A stretch of DNA of 64,000 bases, taken from positions 1,216,436 through 1,280,435 of the forward strand of contig CM031873.1 in NCBI GenBank assembly GCA_018697195.1. Direction: 5' to 3'. The stretch is from Certhia americana (lineage: Eukaryota; Chordata; Aves; Passeriformes; Certhiidae). Shown here piece by piece: positions 35,031-44,594 of this stretch (positions are counted from its first letter, which is position 1; each line of letters opens with the position of its first letter). The notes beneath the pieces were generated by a model, which did not search any database, was not told where the DNA came from, and was given only the letters and a program-made list of their open reading frames with translations. Position numbers and translations under genes: made by a program.

Positions 35031-35191
35031 GGCTCTGGCCGACATCCTAAGGCAGCAGGGACCAATCCCAATCGGACACTGTGAAAGAGAGACAATCTCG
35101 GCCATAGATACCTCCCCCAAAGAAAACACCCCAGTAAGGACCTCTTCCAAAAACCATTACACCCCAGTGCGCACCTCCAAGAGCAACCCAG
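35031..35191 (+). CDS. SHISA6: SHISA6 coding exon 2: start of the cytoplasmic tail
   Basis: 161-bp exon between tccccag and gtaagt. Its first G completes the Arg codon begun in exon 1. It then reads 53 residues, ALADILRQQGPIPIGHCERE through ENTPVRTSSKNHYTPVRTSK to SNP, and leaves one base (G) for the next codon. The ALADILRQQGPIPI and ERETISAIDTSPKENTPVR segments match the SHISA6 cytoplasmic tail as I remember it and differ from SHISA7, SHISA8 and SHISA9. The repeated TPVRT motifs and many Ser/Thr suggest phosphorylation sites. The exon is bracketed by the inverted duplication (34300/37776) and by two arrays of one minisatellite family. Later exons, including the C-terminal PDZ-binding end expected for the family, are not in the window. 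Confidence 0.92.
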
Positions 35192-35392
35192 GTAAGTGCT
35201 GCTGTCTCTGGGCCCTGGTAGGAGCCAGCAGAACCTCATCCCAGGCTTTGGAAAACATGGAATTCGGGTGACAAATGGCTTCAGGCAGGCAGGGCAAGGG
35301 TGGGTGGTGATGGTTCTTCCAGGTTTCTGCTGAGCAAAGTGGCTCTTCCCTCCAGACGTTTGAAAAAATTCAATTCGGTTTAAAAATTCAAC
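35192..35392. other. Start of SHISA6 intron 2
   Basis: Begins with a consensus donor (gtaagtgctg) and runs into the minisatellite. Nothing else is recognised. Confidence 0.7.
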
Positions 35393-36182
35393 TCACCCAA
35401 CAGCAGCTCCTCACCAAAAAAACAATTCCTCACCAAAAAACCCCCAGTTCATCACCAACAGTTCTTCATCAAAAAACAGTTCATCACCAAAAAAACAGTT
35501 CTTCACCAACAGTTCTTCACCAAAAAATAATTCCTCACCAAAACCCAATTCCTCACCAAAAAACAGTTCCTCACCAACAGTTGTTCACCAAAAACCAGGT
35601 TCTCACCAAAAACCAGTTTATTGCCAATAATTCTTCACCAAAACCCAGGTCCTCACCAATAGTTCTTCATCAAAAACCAGGTCCTCACCAAAAAACAGGT
35701 TTTTACCAACAGTTCTTCACCATAAACCAGTTCCTTACCAGGAATTCTACACCAAAATCAATTCCTCACCAAAACCCAGTTTTTAACCAACAGTTCTTCA
35801 CCAAAAGCAATTCCTCACCAAAAAACAAGTCCTCACCAACAGTTCTTCACCAAAACCCCATTTCCTCATCAAAAATCAGTTTATCACCAACAGTTCTTTA
35901 CCAAAATACTGTTTTTTACCAACAGTTCTTCTCCTAAAACCAGGTCCTCACCAAATAACAGTTTTTTTGTCAACAGTTCTTCGCCAAAAACAGTTTCTCT
36001 CCAAAAACTAGTTCCTTACCAACAGTTCTTCATGAAAACAGCAGTTTCTCACCAGAACCCTGTTCATTACCAACAGTTCTTCACAAAAATACAGTTCCTC
36101 ACCTAAAAACAGTTCTTCACCAAAACAGGATTTCCTCACCTAAACCCAATTCCTCACCAAAATCCTCTTCCTCAATACCAGC
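35393..36182. repeat. Minisatellite of the same family as 32677-33640
   Basis: About 790 bp of units reading acagttcttcaccaaaa, with variants gttcctcacc, caggtcctcacc and tttttaccaa. The ttcctcaccaaaa core is shared with the arrays upstream of exon 2. Units are more diverged here, and no CR1 tail is interleaved. Confidence 0.88.
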
Positions 36183-36204
36183 CTGGTGAGGTCTGAATCT
36201 GTTG

Positions 36205-36645
36205 GAATTTTCGATATAGAAGTTTTTCAGTTTTTCAGTATTGATAAAAGTTAATTTTTTAGAATTATGCCCTATTTGATTTAAAATTTAAAATAAAAAA
36301 TTCTAAATTGAAGTGATAATATTGAAATTGTGAGTGTAAAGTAAAAGTGTGTCATAGAGTGAAAAAATGAAAATTTAAAGGTTTAAAATATGCATATTAT
36401 ATATAGATTATTTATTATATAATATATTTATGCTATATATTATGTAATATATATATTATATATATATAAAAATAATAGTTTTAGAATGTAAGTTAATTTT
36501 TTCCACTAATTTAAGGAATTTCATATAATTAGTTAAACAAGTCTGTAGTACAAAACATGAGTAATTAGCTTTTAGATTAAAAATTAAAAAAAAAAAATTA
36601 AAAAAAGATAAAAAAAGAAACCCAAATAGAACCAAAATATTCACC
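36205..36645. other. AT-rich island with a (TA)n core
   Basis: A 440-bp stretch with very little G or C and sharp edges in otherwise GC-moderate intron, including alternating tatata runs at about 36395-36470 and A-rich runs at 36580-36620. Candidate origins are an old LTR (a tgttggaatt start at 36219) or expanded AT microsatellite. I cannot decide between them. Confidence 0.6.
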
Positions 36646-37087
36646 ACCCATAATCCCAGGAGCTGATGTTGGGCTCACTGTCTCCAGCAGGTGAGGACAG
36701 AGAATTCCCAAATTTGGGTCAGGGTTCAGGCAGGTGAGCTCAGGGGGTCCCAGCAGCTCCAAAAGCTGCTCCAAGAGCCCTGACCTGGCAATTAATTCAC
36801 CTGATGTGTTTTTTTCAGCTTCTTTTCATTAAAAAAAATAAAAAAATTGAATTCTTTTTGCCCTGATTTCCCCAGTGGCCCAGGGATTGCAGAATAATCA
36901 GATTTTCCATTATTTTTTGGCACTCTGCTCCACCCAGGTGTGTCCTCCTCCTCCCACAGGTTGCTCAGGTGTCCCCAGGAGCTTCTGCTGGCATTTCCTG
37001 CTTGGTGACACCTGGATTCATTCCTGGTCCCTGCTGGGGAAGGCTGGAAAGGAGGGAAAGAGGCTGGGGCAGTGTGGGTTTGCAACA
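36646..37087. other. Unique intron 2 sequence
   Basis: Nothing recognised. A short A-rich run lies at 36828-36846. Confidence 0.4.
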
Positions 37088-37169
37088 TTGGAACTTTTGT
37101 TTCCAAATTTATAATTGTGAGAGTGCCCTTAAATCTTGCTAAATAAACCTTGGTTTAATTTTTCCATTA
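37088..37169 (+). repeat. 82-bp direct repeat, left copy (probable LTR end)
   Basis: Shares ttggaacttttgtttccaaa, ttataattg and gctaaataaaccttgg with 39844-39925 over exactly the same length, with about ten differences. The aataaa signal followed by a short T-rich tail resembles the R/U5 end of an LTR. Confidence 0.6.
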
Positions 37170-37544
37170 ATCTGAAGGAGTTTGGAGCAATGTCCCCTCC
37201 CTGTGGGGACAGGCCCAGGTGACAGTGTCCTCTGAATCCTGCCCTGCTGTTGGGAGCAGAATGCTTTCCCTGAGAGCTGAGAGGGAATCCTTTGTTCTTT
37301 TCCCATTTCCACCCCAAAAAGCAGGGAGCCCTGTGATTTTTGGAAATTTGGAGCTCTGAGATAAAGCCTTGGTGTGGAGAGCAGCCTTGAGGTGCATTGT
37401 GTGGGAGAGGGAGGTGGTTCTGCATACCTGAGGCTTGGAACTGGCTCTGGGGAGGATTTGTGGTTCTGCCCCAGGATGGAAACACAAGGAATGAGGGATT
37501 ATGAGAAGTGACATCACCCTTAGGGTGACAAAGGTCCAGAGAAT
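37170..37544. other. Unique intron 2 sequence
   Basis: Nothing recognised. Minus frames over this part have no domain. Confidence 0.4.
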
Positions 37545-38133
37545 GAGTCCTGAGGGCTGAGGGAGCTGGGAAGGGGCTCAGCCTGGAGAAAAGGAGGCTC
37601 AGAGGGAATTTCTGTCTCTTCACAACTCCAGAGGGTCGGGTTCTGCTCCCAGGGAACAGGGACAGGAGCAGAGGGAACGGGCCAGAGCAGGTTCAGGGTG
37701 GGCAGCAGCAGGAATTTCCCCATGGAAGGGGTGGTGGAGCCAGAAAAATGGAGCAATCAACTCCCAGGGGTTGATGTCAACACAGCTCTGAGCCTCCCTT
37801 GAGCTCTGTGCTCATCAGGAATTGCTTCAGTGGCTGAATTCTCCCTGCTCTTCCCAGAAAAAAGCAATGTCACCCAGTTCAGCTGCAGCCAATGTTTTCC
37901 CCTTGGATAATACAAGATTTTTTCCCCCCATCTGTGAATATGATGGACACAGTGAAATAATTACAGCCTGATTTTCCATAGGGCAGCCCCAAGTAATGCC
38001 CAGGAAGGTGTCCAAGGAATTCCTGGAGGTGGCACTCAGTGCTCTGGGCTGGGGACATGGTGGGGAATGGGCACACGATGGCCTCAATCATCTTGGATGC
38101 CTTTTCCAGCCTTAATAATCCTGGGATTCTGTG
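37545..38133 (+). mobile_element. CR1 3' fragment interrupted by the inverted duplication
   Basis: The left part (37545-37775) has ctgagggagctgggaagggg, ctcagcctggagaaaagg and ccatggaaggggtggtggag. The right part (37995-38133) resumes with ggaattcctggaggtggcac, tcagtgctctgggctggg, gcctcaatcatcttggatgc and ttttccagccttaataat. In CR1 these blocks are nearly contiguous, so the 37776-37994 segment was added to an existing CR1. Confidence 0.75.
37776..37994 (-). repeat. Inverted duplication, right copy (likely the inserted one)
   Basis: Reverse complement of 34300-34517, about 99 percent identical by direct reading. It lies inside a CR1. The CpG present in the left copy (acggggg) reads as its deaminated form here (atgggggg on the same sense), in line with this being the derived copy. 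No poly-A tail and no clear target-site duplication are seen at its ends. Confidence 0.9.
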
Positions 38134-38645
38134 CCATTAACACCTTCTGGAGGCACTCTGCCTCTTCCCACTGGCTCCTGTTGCTCAGTCAGGGCAGACA
38201 AATCCAGAAGGAAGGTGCAGAAGGAATTCTTTGCTGGCAGCTGAAGGGACCAGCTGGGTGCTGGAAGTCTGGCTTAGGTGTTGTGTTCAGGCACTGGCAA
38301 ATGTGAGAGGAGATAAATGGGAATGTTTGGAGTGGAATTGCTGACTGCAGAACCCCTGCCTCTCGTCTGTGGGGAGCTGAGGATTCCAAGAGGTTTTTAA
38401 GACATCCTAATGCAGCACAGAAGGACCAGAGCACAGAGGTGACCAAATCAGCACACAGCAGAGTGACAGCAGCCAGGCAGGGGCTGTTGGACCTTGTTGA
38501 GGACTGGGATGAGAGGTTCAGGATGTGCATGGCACCCAGACTCTGCTTGGGTGATGTTTGAAGTGCAGCTGGGCCCCTGGGAGTGGGTAACATGAGCTGG
38601 GTGCTCCTCCAGATTGCTCACCGTGCCATCTGGGTTGTCAGAAAC
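38134..38645. other. Unique intron 2 sequence
   Basis: Nothing recognised between the CR1 tail and the LTR. Confidence 0.4.
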
Positions 38646-39093
38646 TGATCCATGCTGGAGGCTGAGCTGGAGCAGAGAGTAGCCAGAGCAAAAGGAGAAA
38701 ACAGGGATTTATTAAAAGGACTCACTGGGCACACCTGGGCAGTGCCAGAGCCAGGCTGGGCCACACCCAGGTGACCCCAAAATGGGCACAAAATGGACAC
38801 CTGGCCACGAGGGCTCACACTTTGATAAGTTCTGCTCCATCAGCACTTTGGAGTTCATTGTGCAATTCCAGCTCCAGCTTAGGAAGCTCCATCTTCCTTG
38901 GTTTTCTCTCTTCCCTTCACCCTTGGGTTTGTTCTTGGGACTGAAATTTGTCCTTGGTGCCAAACTAGAATAGGAATTGTTTTGTCTTCCTGCTCTGTGA
39001 AGAGAACTGAGTAGCACTGAATATGAAACCTAAAACTGCCCACCAAAACAGCCCAGAATCTACAAAATATAAAAGCTAAAACTTAAGCCATCA
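38646..39093 (-). mobile_element. Solo LTR, copy 2 of the three-copy family
   Basis: 448 bp, against 449 bp for the opposite-strand copy at 56249-56697. Termini read tgatccatgctgg and cttaagccatca on the plus strand, so TG...CA in LTR sense. A reversed polyadenylation signal (tttatt, 38709-38714) marks the R region. No gag, pol or env remains alongside. The flanking four bases do not match, so a target-site duplication is not evident. Confidence 0.85.
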
Positions 39094-39843
39094 CTGGAAC
39101 AGGTAAAAGATGCCCCCAAAACCAGTCACAAAGGGGAGCAGTCCCAGCACAGCCTCCCTCCCTGGGGCAGCCAGCTGGGCTGAACCCTCAGCAGCCCCTG
39201 CCAGAGCTGGGAAGGGAGAACTGACCCCAAAAACTCATTCCTGGCTCAGCTGTGCCACCATCACCTCACAGATCACAGCAGACAGAGAGCTGATCACTTA
39301 TAGAGATCATAAACCAGGTAATGTTTGCTTACAATGTTTTCTTGTAGTGTTTTATTTAGCAGGGCAGTGCTGTCTGGTACTGAGCTAAATTTCAGATTAT
39401 TGTTGGGATTAGGAAACTGTACAGGTGGATGTTAAAATCTTTCATTTTGGAAGAAATAAAACTTGGGGAGTGAGAATGTGTCTTAGCCTAAATAGAATAA
39501 AGCTGGTTAGCCCTGGTGTGGAGTAGAAAATCACAAATGTTTGCTTTTTGGAGAGAAGGTGAAGAAAGGAAAAAAAAAAACAAACAAAAAAAACCAAAAC
39601 AAAGAAGGAAATAGGGACAGCTGGAGGAAAAAGAGGCAGTAATATGGAATGCAGGATCCAGGCAAGGCACTGCTCACTGGTGCTGCAAATTGGCTCAAGG
39701 AGCCCCCAGCTGTGGGTTTTTTTGGAAAGCAGCAGGTCTGGTGGCTATGGCTTCTTTGAGGAGCCCAGAGGAGGAGAGGTTAAGCAGCCAGAGAGGATTG
39801 TCCTCGCTGCACACTGGCTGATTGAGTTTTGGGTTTGTTTGAC
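39094..39843. other. Unique intron 2 sequence
   Basis: Nothing recognised, apart from an A-rich run at about 39570-39605. Confidence 0.4.
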
Positions 39844-39925
39844 TTGGAACTTTTGTTTCCAAACTTATAATTGGAAGGGTGCCCCTAAGTCTTGCTAAAT
39901 AAACCTTGGCTTCATTTTTCCATTA
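39844..39925 (+). repeat. 82-bp direct repeat, right copy (probable LTR end)
   Basis: Partner of 37088-37169, 2756 bp downstream in the same orientation. The two could be remnants of paired LTRs of one decayed provirus or two independent fragments. The sequence between them shows no retroviral reading frame. Confidence 0.6.
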
Positions 39926-40086
39926 GGCTGGCTTGGTGTCAGTGAACAGGACGATTGTGGGTGACAGTGACAAATGGAGGTGGGCTGTGCCTGAGGCTGC
40001 TGAGTCCTAACAGAGCAGCCTGGGCAGGATTTTGCTGAGGGCAGGGTGGAGAGGAGTCCTTCTCCCACTGCCAGCTGCTGCTCTGA

Positions 40087-40456
40087 CAGAATTCCAGACT
40101 GGATTGGGTTGTGAGGGATCTTCCAAACCTCCAGTGCCACCCCTGCCATGGACAGGGACACCTCCCACTGTCCCAGGCTGCTCCAAGCTCCATCCAGCCT
40201 GGCTTTGGGAATTCCAGGGATCCAGGGGGAGCACCAGCTGTTCTGGCACCTCCCAGAGAGGAATTATTTCCTTTAAAACCTCATCTAAATCCAGCCTCTT
40301 TCAGCTCAAGACCTTTACCTCTTGTCCTGTCACTCTATACCTTGAAAAGGATCTCTCCATCTTTCCTGCAGCTCCTTCAAGTCCTGGAAGGCCACACTCA
40401 GGTCACCCTGAGGCTTCTGCTCTTCAGGCTGAGCACCCTCAGCTCTCCCAGCCTGT
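40087..40456 (-). mobile_element. CR1 LINE, 3' fragment
   Basis: Has ccatggacagggacacctcc, a gggatccagggggagcacc block, ctcttgtcctgtcactctat and ctgagcaccctcagctctcc in the expected reversed order. The very 3' terminus is shortened to attccagactggattggg. Confidence 0.85.
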
Positions 40457-41721
40457 GTTTTACATTTTGGAAAGCCTTTCTGGCTTTCAAAATCTTTGAA
40501 ATATTTCTGGCCTTCAAAGGATATTTGAAAGCCTTTTGGAACTCAGATGCAAAGGGTTGGTTTGCTTGTTCTCAAAACGTGGCAAAGCAAAGCACTGACA
40601 GGTGCACAGAGCTGGTCCCACAGGAGTTTTCTGCATACCCTGGGAACAGAGGGGTGGCAGACATGCAGGGTCACCTCATGGGTGTTCTCCAAGCCAGGGA
40701 CAAACACCAGATGACTCCAGGGAAGGCTCAGAAACATTTCTATGATGTAAATCACTGCTCTGTCAAAATGCTGGGTTTACTGAACCCTTCTGGATCAGGG
40801 GGACTCCAATCCTGCCCCACAGCTGCTGCAAGTCTCTGATCCTCCAGCACAGCACGTGTCTGGAGTGTTCCTTTGTCCTCAGCTCTTCCACACTGGCTCC
40901 TTTTTATTCATACAGCTCTCCTGGTATCAATCCCAGCCTGGCACAAAAGGGACATTCAGGACCATCAGACTGCTGTGGGAAACCAAATCTGTCCAGGACA
41001 GGGGTGTCCCTGTCACCCCTGTAAAATGCTTTCAACAGTCCCCAGGTGTTCCCGCCTCCAGCATGAGGCAGGGGGACAAAATCTGTGCCTGGAATTCTGG
41101 TTACTCTGAGCTCCCCCAGGAGCAGGAGGCTGGGAGAGCAATGACAAGACTTTTATTTTTTTGCAGGAGGAAAGATTCTGGCCTAGATTTATATTCTGTT
41201 GGCCTCTTCATTCTCAGAATATCCAGTTGCCTCTCCAAGGGGATGCTGGTCTGGATCCAGCTCCAGAGGTGCCAGGGAATGGCTGACCAACAGGGAGACT
41301 TTTCCCAGGGTTAAAATCTTCTGCTCTTCACCTGTGCTGGGGACAGCAGGACCTGCAGGTGTGGAGAAGAGCTCCTTGCCAGGATCACCACTTGGAATGC
41401 AGCAAACAGTGCAGGCTGGTGCTCTGATTAGCCTGATCTATCTGGGGAAGGCTTTTAATAAGCCGTTTGAGTCAGGGTGTTCCAGAGATGGATGCATTCA
41501 AAGTGCTGCTTTCAGCAGTGCCTCGCACCCAGAGGCACATTCCGAGCTTGTTCTGAATGGGAACAAATGCAGGAGAGCCTTTAATCTTTATGGAAATGGT
41601 GGCAAACGTCTCCAGCCAAACCCAGAGCAGCCTGGGGGGCACTTCCACCCTGAGCACCACATCGGGAAGGGGCTCTGCCCCAGACCTGCTCCCCACGGGC
41701 TCAGCAGGGCTCTGGCCCTTT
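40457..41721. other. Unique intron 2 sequence
   Basis: No recognised repeat. A plus frame from the CR1 (40111-40839) runs out into this part without any domain. Not called. Confidence 0.4.
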
Positions 41722-41987
41722 CCTAAAGCCACGGGGGATCCAGGTTCCCTCTGGTTATCAATGCCATTCCTAAAGAACAGAGGGATCCAGGTTCCCTCCA
41801 GGTTATCAGTGTCTCTCCTAAAGCCCATGGGATCCAGATTCTCTCCAGGTTTCCCCTAAAGCCCAGGGGATCCAGATTCTCTCCAGGTTATCAATGCCAT
41901 TCCTAAAGCCCAAGGGATCCAGATTCTCTCCAGGTTTCCCCTAAAGCCCAAGGGATCCAGATTCCCTCTGGTTATCAATGCTTTCCC
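41722..41987. repeat. Minisatellite with alternating 47- and 38-bp units
   Basis: Six units start with cctaaagcc and contain gggatccag. After the first two long units, short ones (ending ccaggtttcc) alternate with long ones (ending atcaatgccatt). The alternation shows that a two-unit block has itself been duplicated. Confidence 0.82.
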
Positions 41988-42681
41988 CTCACCCATCCTT
42001 TCCCCTTTCCTCTCTCTCTCCCTTCCCCCAGATCAGCTGGGCTCTGCTTCAAACTGCTTCCTTTCTCCATTCACGGCATTAGCGAGCTTCTCCCCCAAAT
42101 CCCCAGCAACTATTTGAATTAATTTGCCGAGGATCAGTGCAGGGATGTGCGTGGAAGGCGTTCCAGTCCCTGCTGTTCGCAGTTTGTGTTGTCATTTACA
42201 GCTGTTCAGGGGAAGCCAAAGCAGGTGTAAAACGATCCCCCCGTCGTTTTCCAGCCCCTGCGCTTTGTTGTGAGAAACTACTTAAGGTGCAGGTGAGTGA
42301 GGAATTTGGGAAACCACCTGGAAAACATCCGGAGTGTTCCAGAACAGGGCTTTGCTTTTCTCCATACCCTTTTTGCCATTCCCTGACATTTGAAACGAAA
42401 AGAACAGGGCCAGCTTTGAAACCTTGAGGATTTGAAGGAGCTGAGGCAAGTCAGAGCCACTCCATCTGCTTCTCCTGCCAGCACATCCCACGTTATGGAA
42501 AGCCCCAATGCCTTCCCTCCCAGGAAAACCCCCAAAGGTTTAATAATGCATTTTCTGAGCCACCCGAAAATGTCAGAATTTATGTCTCAGAACATTTTGA
42601 GGGGGAAAAGCCAAGGGGAGGGTTGGTGCAGCAGGGTGGGGAGAGCTGGATGCTTCTGGGATGGGGGAGCTGAGAGTACAG
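41988..42681. other. Unique intron 2 sequence
   Basis: A pyrimidine-rich lead-in (41990-42030), then unique sequence with no recognised element. Confidence 0.4.
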
Positions 42682-42799
42682 AAACTGCTCTGTTGTGTGG
42701 AGTGGGAATTTAGGATCCAGCAGCTGCTCTGTTCTGTGGGGTGGAGGATTTAGGATCCAGAAGCTGCTCTGTTCTGTGGGGTGATGGATTTAGGATCCT
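42682..42799. repeat. Three-copy tandem repeat, about 39-bp unit
   Basis: Units carry ctgctctgttctgtggggtg and atttaggatccag. The first copy is more diverged. Confidence 0.8.
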
Positions 42800-43740
42800 C
42801 ACTTCCACCATAGCTGCATCTCCTCTTGCACCTCCTTCAATCCTGTGTCCTCGGCCAGCCAGAGCTGGAAAGCAGCTTCCAGTGTTCCTGGGAAGCTGGA
42901 ACAGTTGTCCTAAGCAGCTTTAGAACCCAGAAACACCACAGAAGGTGGTGGAAAGCCAGGAGAATGCAAACAGCCGAATTGCCCTGGTTCCAAATGGGTC
43001 TGTTTCACTGCTAAAAATATTTCTGTGCTTATCTTTTCTTAACCTTGCTGCTTTGGACATCCAATCTTCCCCTTCCACGGCTGCCAGAGGTTGGGGGAGA
43101 TGCAGTTGTGAGAGGTTTAGCTGCCCAGGAACACAGCCGGTGGTCTCAGAGCCTCCTCCTTCCCTCAGCCACACCAGGGCCACGCTGGCTTCTGCCTCTG
43201 GGTATTGGTTTGTTCTGCTCTCCTGAGCCTTTTAGTGAGCTGGAAAGTTTTAGGGTAATCTGTGTAAAAGAACCTCTGGGAAAACTCTGCCCCACTAACA
43301 AGGCATAGGAGACAACAAAATATCCCCAGTGCAAATTTATTTGCCAGCGAACTTGGTGGGGGCTGAAAAGCAGCAACATTTGCACTAATTTCTTGTGTCT
43401 CACGCCCAAATATCCCCCGTGACTGATGTCAGGGGTTCATGTGTTTTAAAGCAGCTAACAAGTGACAGATCTGAAAGAAAAAGATTGAAGAAATAAATCA
43501 GGAAGTCTGGCTGTTGTGGGGAAACAAAGGAGGAGGTGGAGGGAGTGAGTGTGTACACACAGAGAGGATGATGATACTCGCAGGATCCACACAGCATCCA
43601 GAGCCACGGGGCCAACAGCTCCCAGAGTTTTGGGGGAATTTAGCATTCCTTGGACAGAGAGCAAGCCCAAAGCCCCAAGGCCAACACGGTGCTTATCAGC
43701 CAGGAGATATCTGGAAACTGGGGGTTACTATGGCAACAGC
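42800..43740. other. Unique intron 2 sequence
   Basis: Nothing recognised. Confidence 0.4.
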
Positions 43741-43762
43741 TTTTTTTTTTTTTTTTTTTTTT
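43741..43762. repeat. Poly-T tract, 22 bases
   Basis: Uninterrupted homopolymer. The neighbouring sequence is not a recognised retroposon. Confidence 0.95.
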
Positions 43763-44111
43763 AAGTCAGACTAATGGAAGTTGTGAGCAGGAGGGAGGGC
43801 TAAACTGATAGATTTACTCTGAAATAAAATCTCCCCGTGCAGCTTGGCCTGCTGAGAGCTCCACACCAAAACACAGGGATAATGTGGAAGTGCAGTGAAG
43901 CAGGATTTTCTGGCACAGTGCTCCAGTGGAGAAGAGGCACTGAGGTGGAAACAGTCAGGGAATCCTGTGCAGGCTGTACCCAACACGTTGGAGGCACTGA
44001 GGGGCTCTGGGGACACTCTGAGTGATGCTGAAATTGCTCCACAGCAGCTCCCAGGCCCCCCCTGCTCTCCACTGGGAGCGCCAGGCCTGATTCCAGAGCC
44101 AGGTTCTGGCA

Positions 44112-44300
44112 CCACAGCAGCCCAGAATGGACTGGGGGGAAAGGGACATTAAAGGCCACCCAGTGCCACCCCTGCCATGCCAGGGACACCTCCCACTGTC
44201 CCAGGCTGCTCCCAGCCCCAGTGTCCAGCCTGGCCTGGGACAGACACTACCAGGGAGGAATTTCATCCTGGTATTCAATTGAAATCTCTCCTCTTCTTAA
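44112..44300 (-). mobile_element. CR1 LINE, 3' fragment
   Basis: Shows cagcccagaatggactgggg, aagggacattaaaggccacc and ccatgccagggacacctccc, then ends in the caattgaaatctctcctc block. The middle blocks are deleted compared with the copy at 1665. Confidence 0.82.
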
Positions 44301-44416
44301 AAAAACATTTGAAAACATTTCCCCTCATCCTACCACTGTCTGCCTGGAATTTGTGACAGCTGCTGGGTTTAAGAGCAAATCCTGGGGCTAATGGGATAAC
44401 GGGAACATGGGAAGTG

Positions 44417-44594
44417 GGATGGATGGATGGATGGATGAATGGATGGATGGATGGATGGATGGATGGATGGATGGATGGATGGATGGATGGATGGATGGAT
44501 GGATGATGGATGGATGGATGGATGGATGGATGGATGGGTGAATGATGGATGGATGGAGGATGGAGGGATGGAGGGATGATGATGATGATGATGT
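44417..44594. repeat. (GGAT)n microsatellite passing into (GAT)n
   Basis: About 110 bp of near-perfect ggat units, then interrupted variants (ggatgatgg, gggtgaatgatgg, ggagg) and a final run of gat. The minus frame reads repeating Ile-His-Pro-Ser, an artefact. Confidence 0.95.

Noticed and set aside
38646..39093. Target-site duplication for this LTR
   Set aside because: The bases before 38646 (aaac) and after 39093 (ctgg) do not match. Only the copy at 56249 shows a possible 4-bp match.
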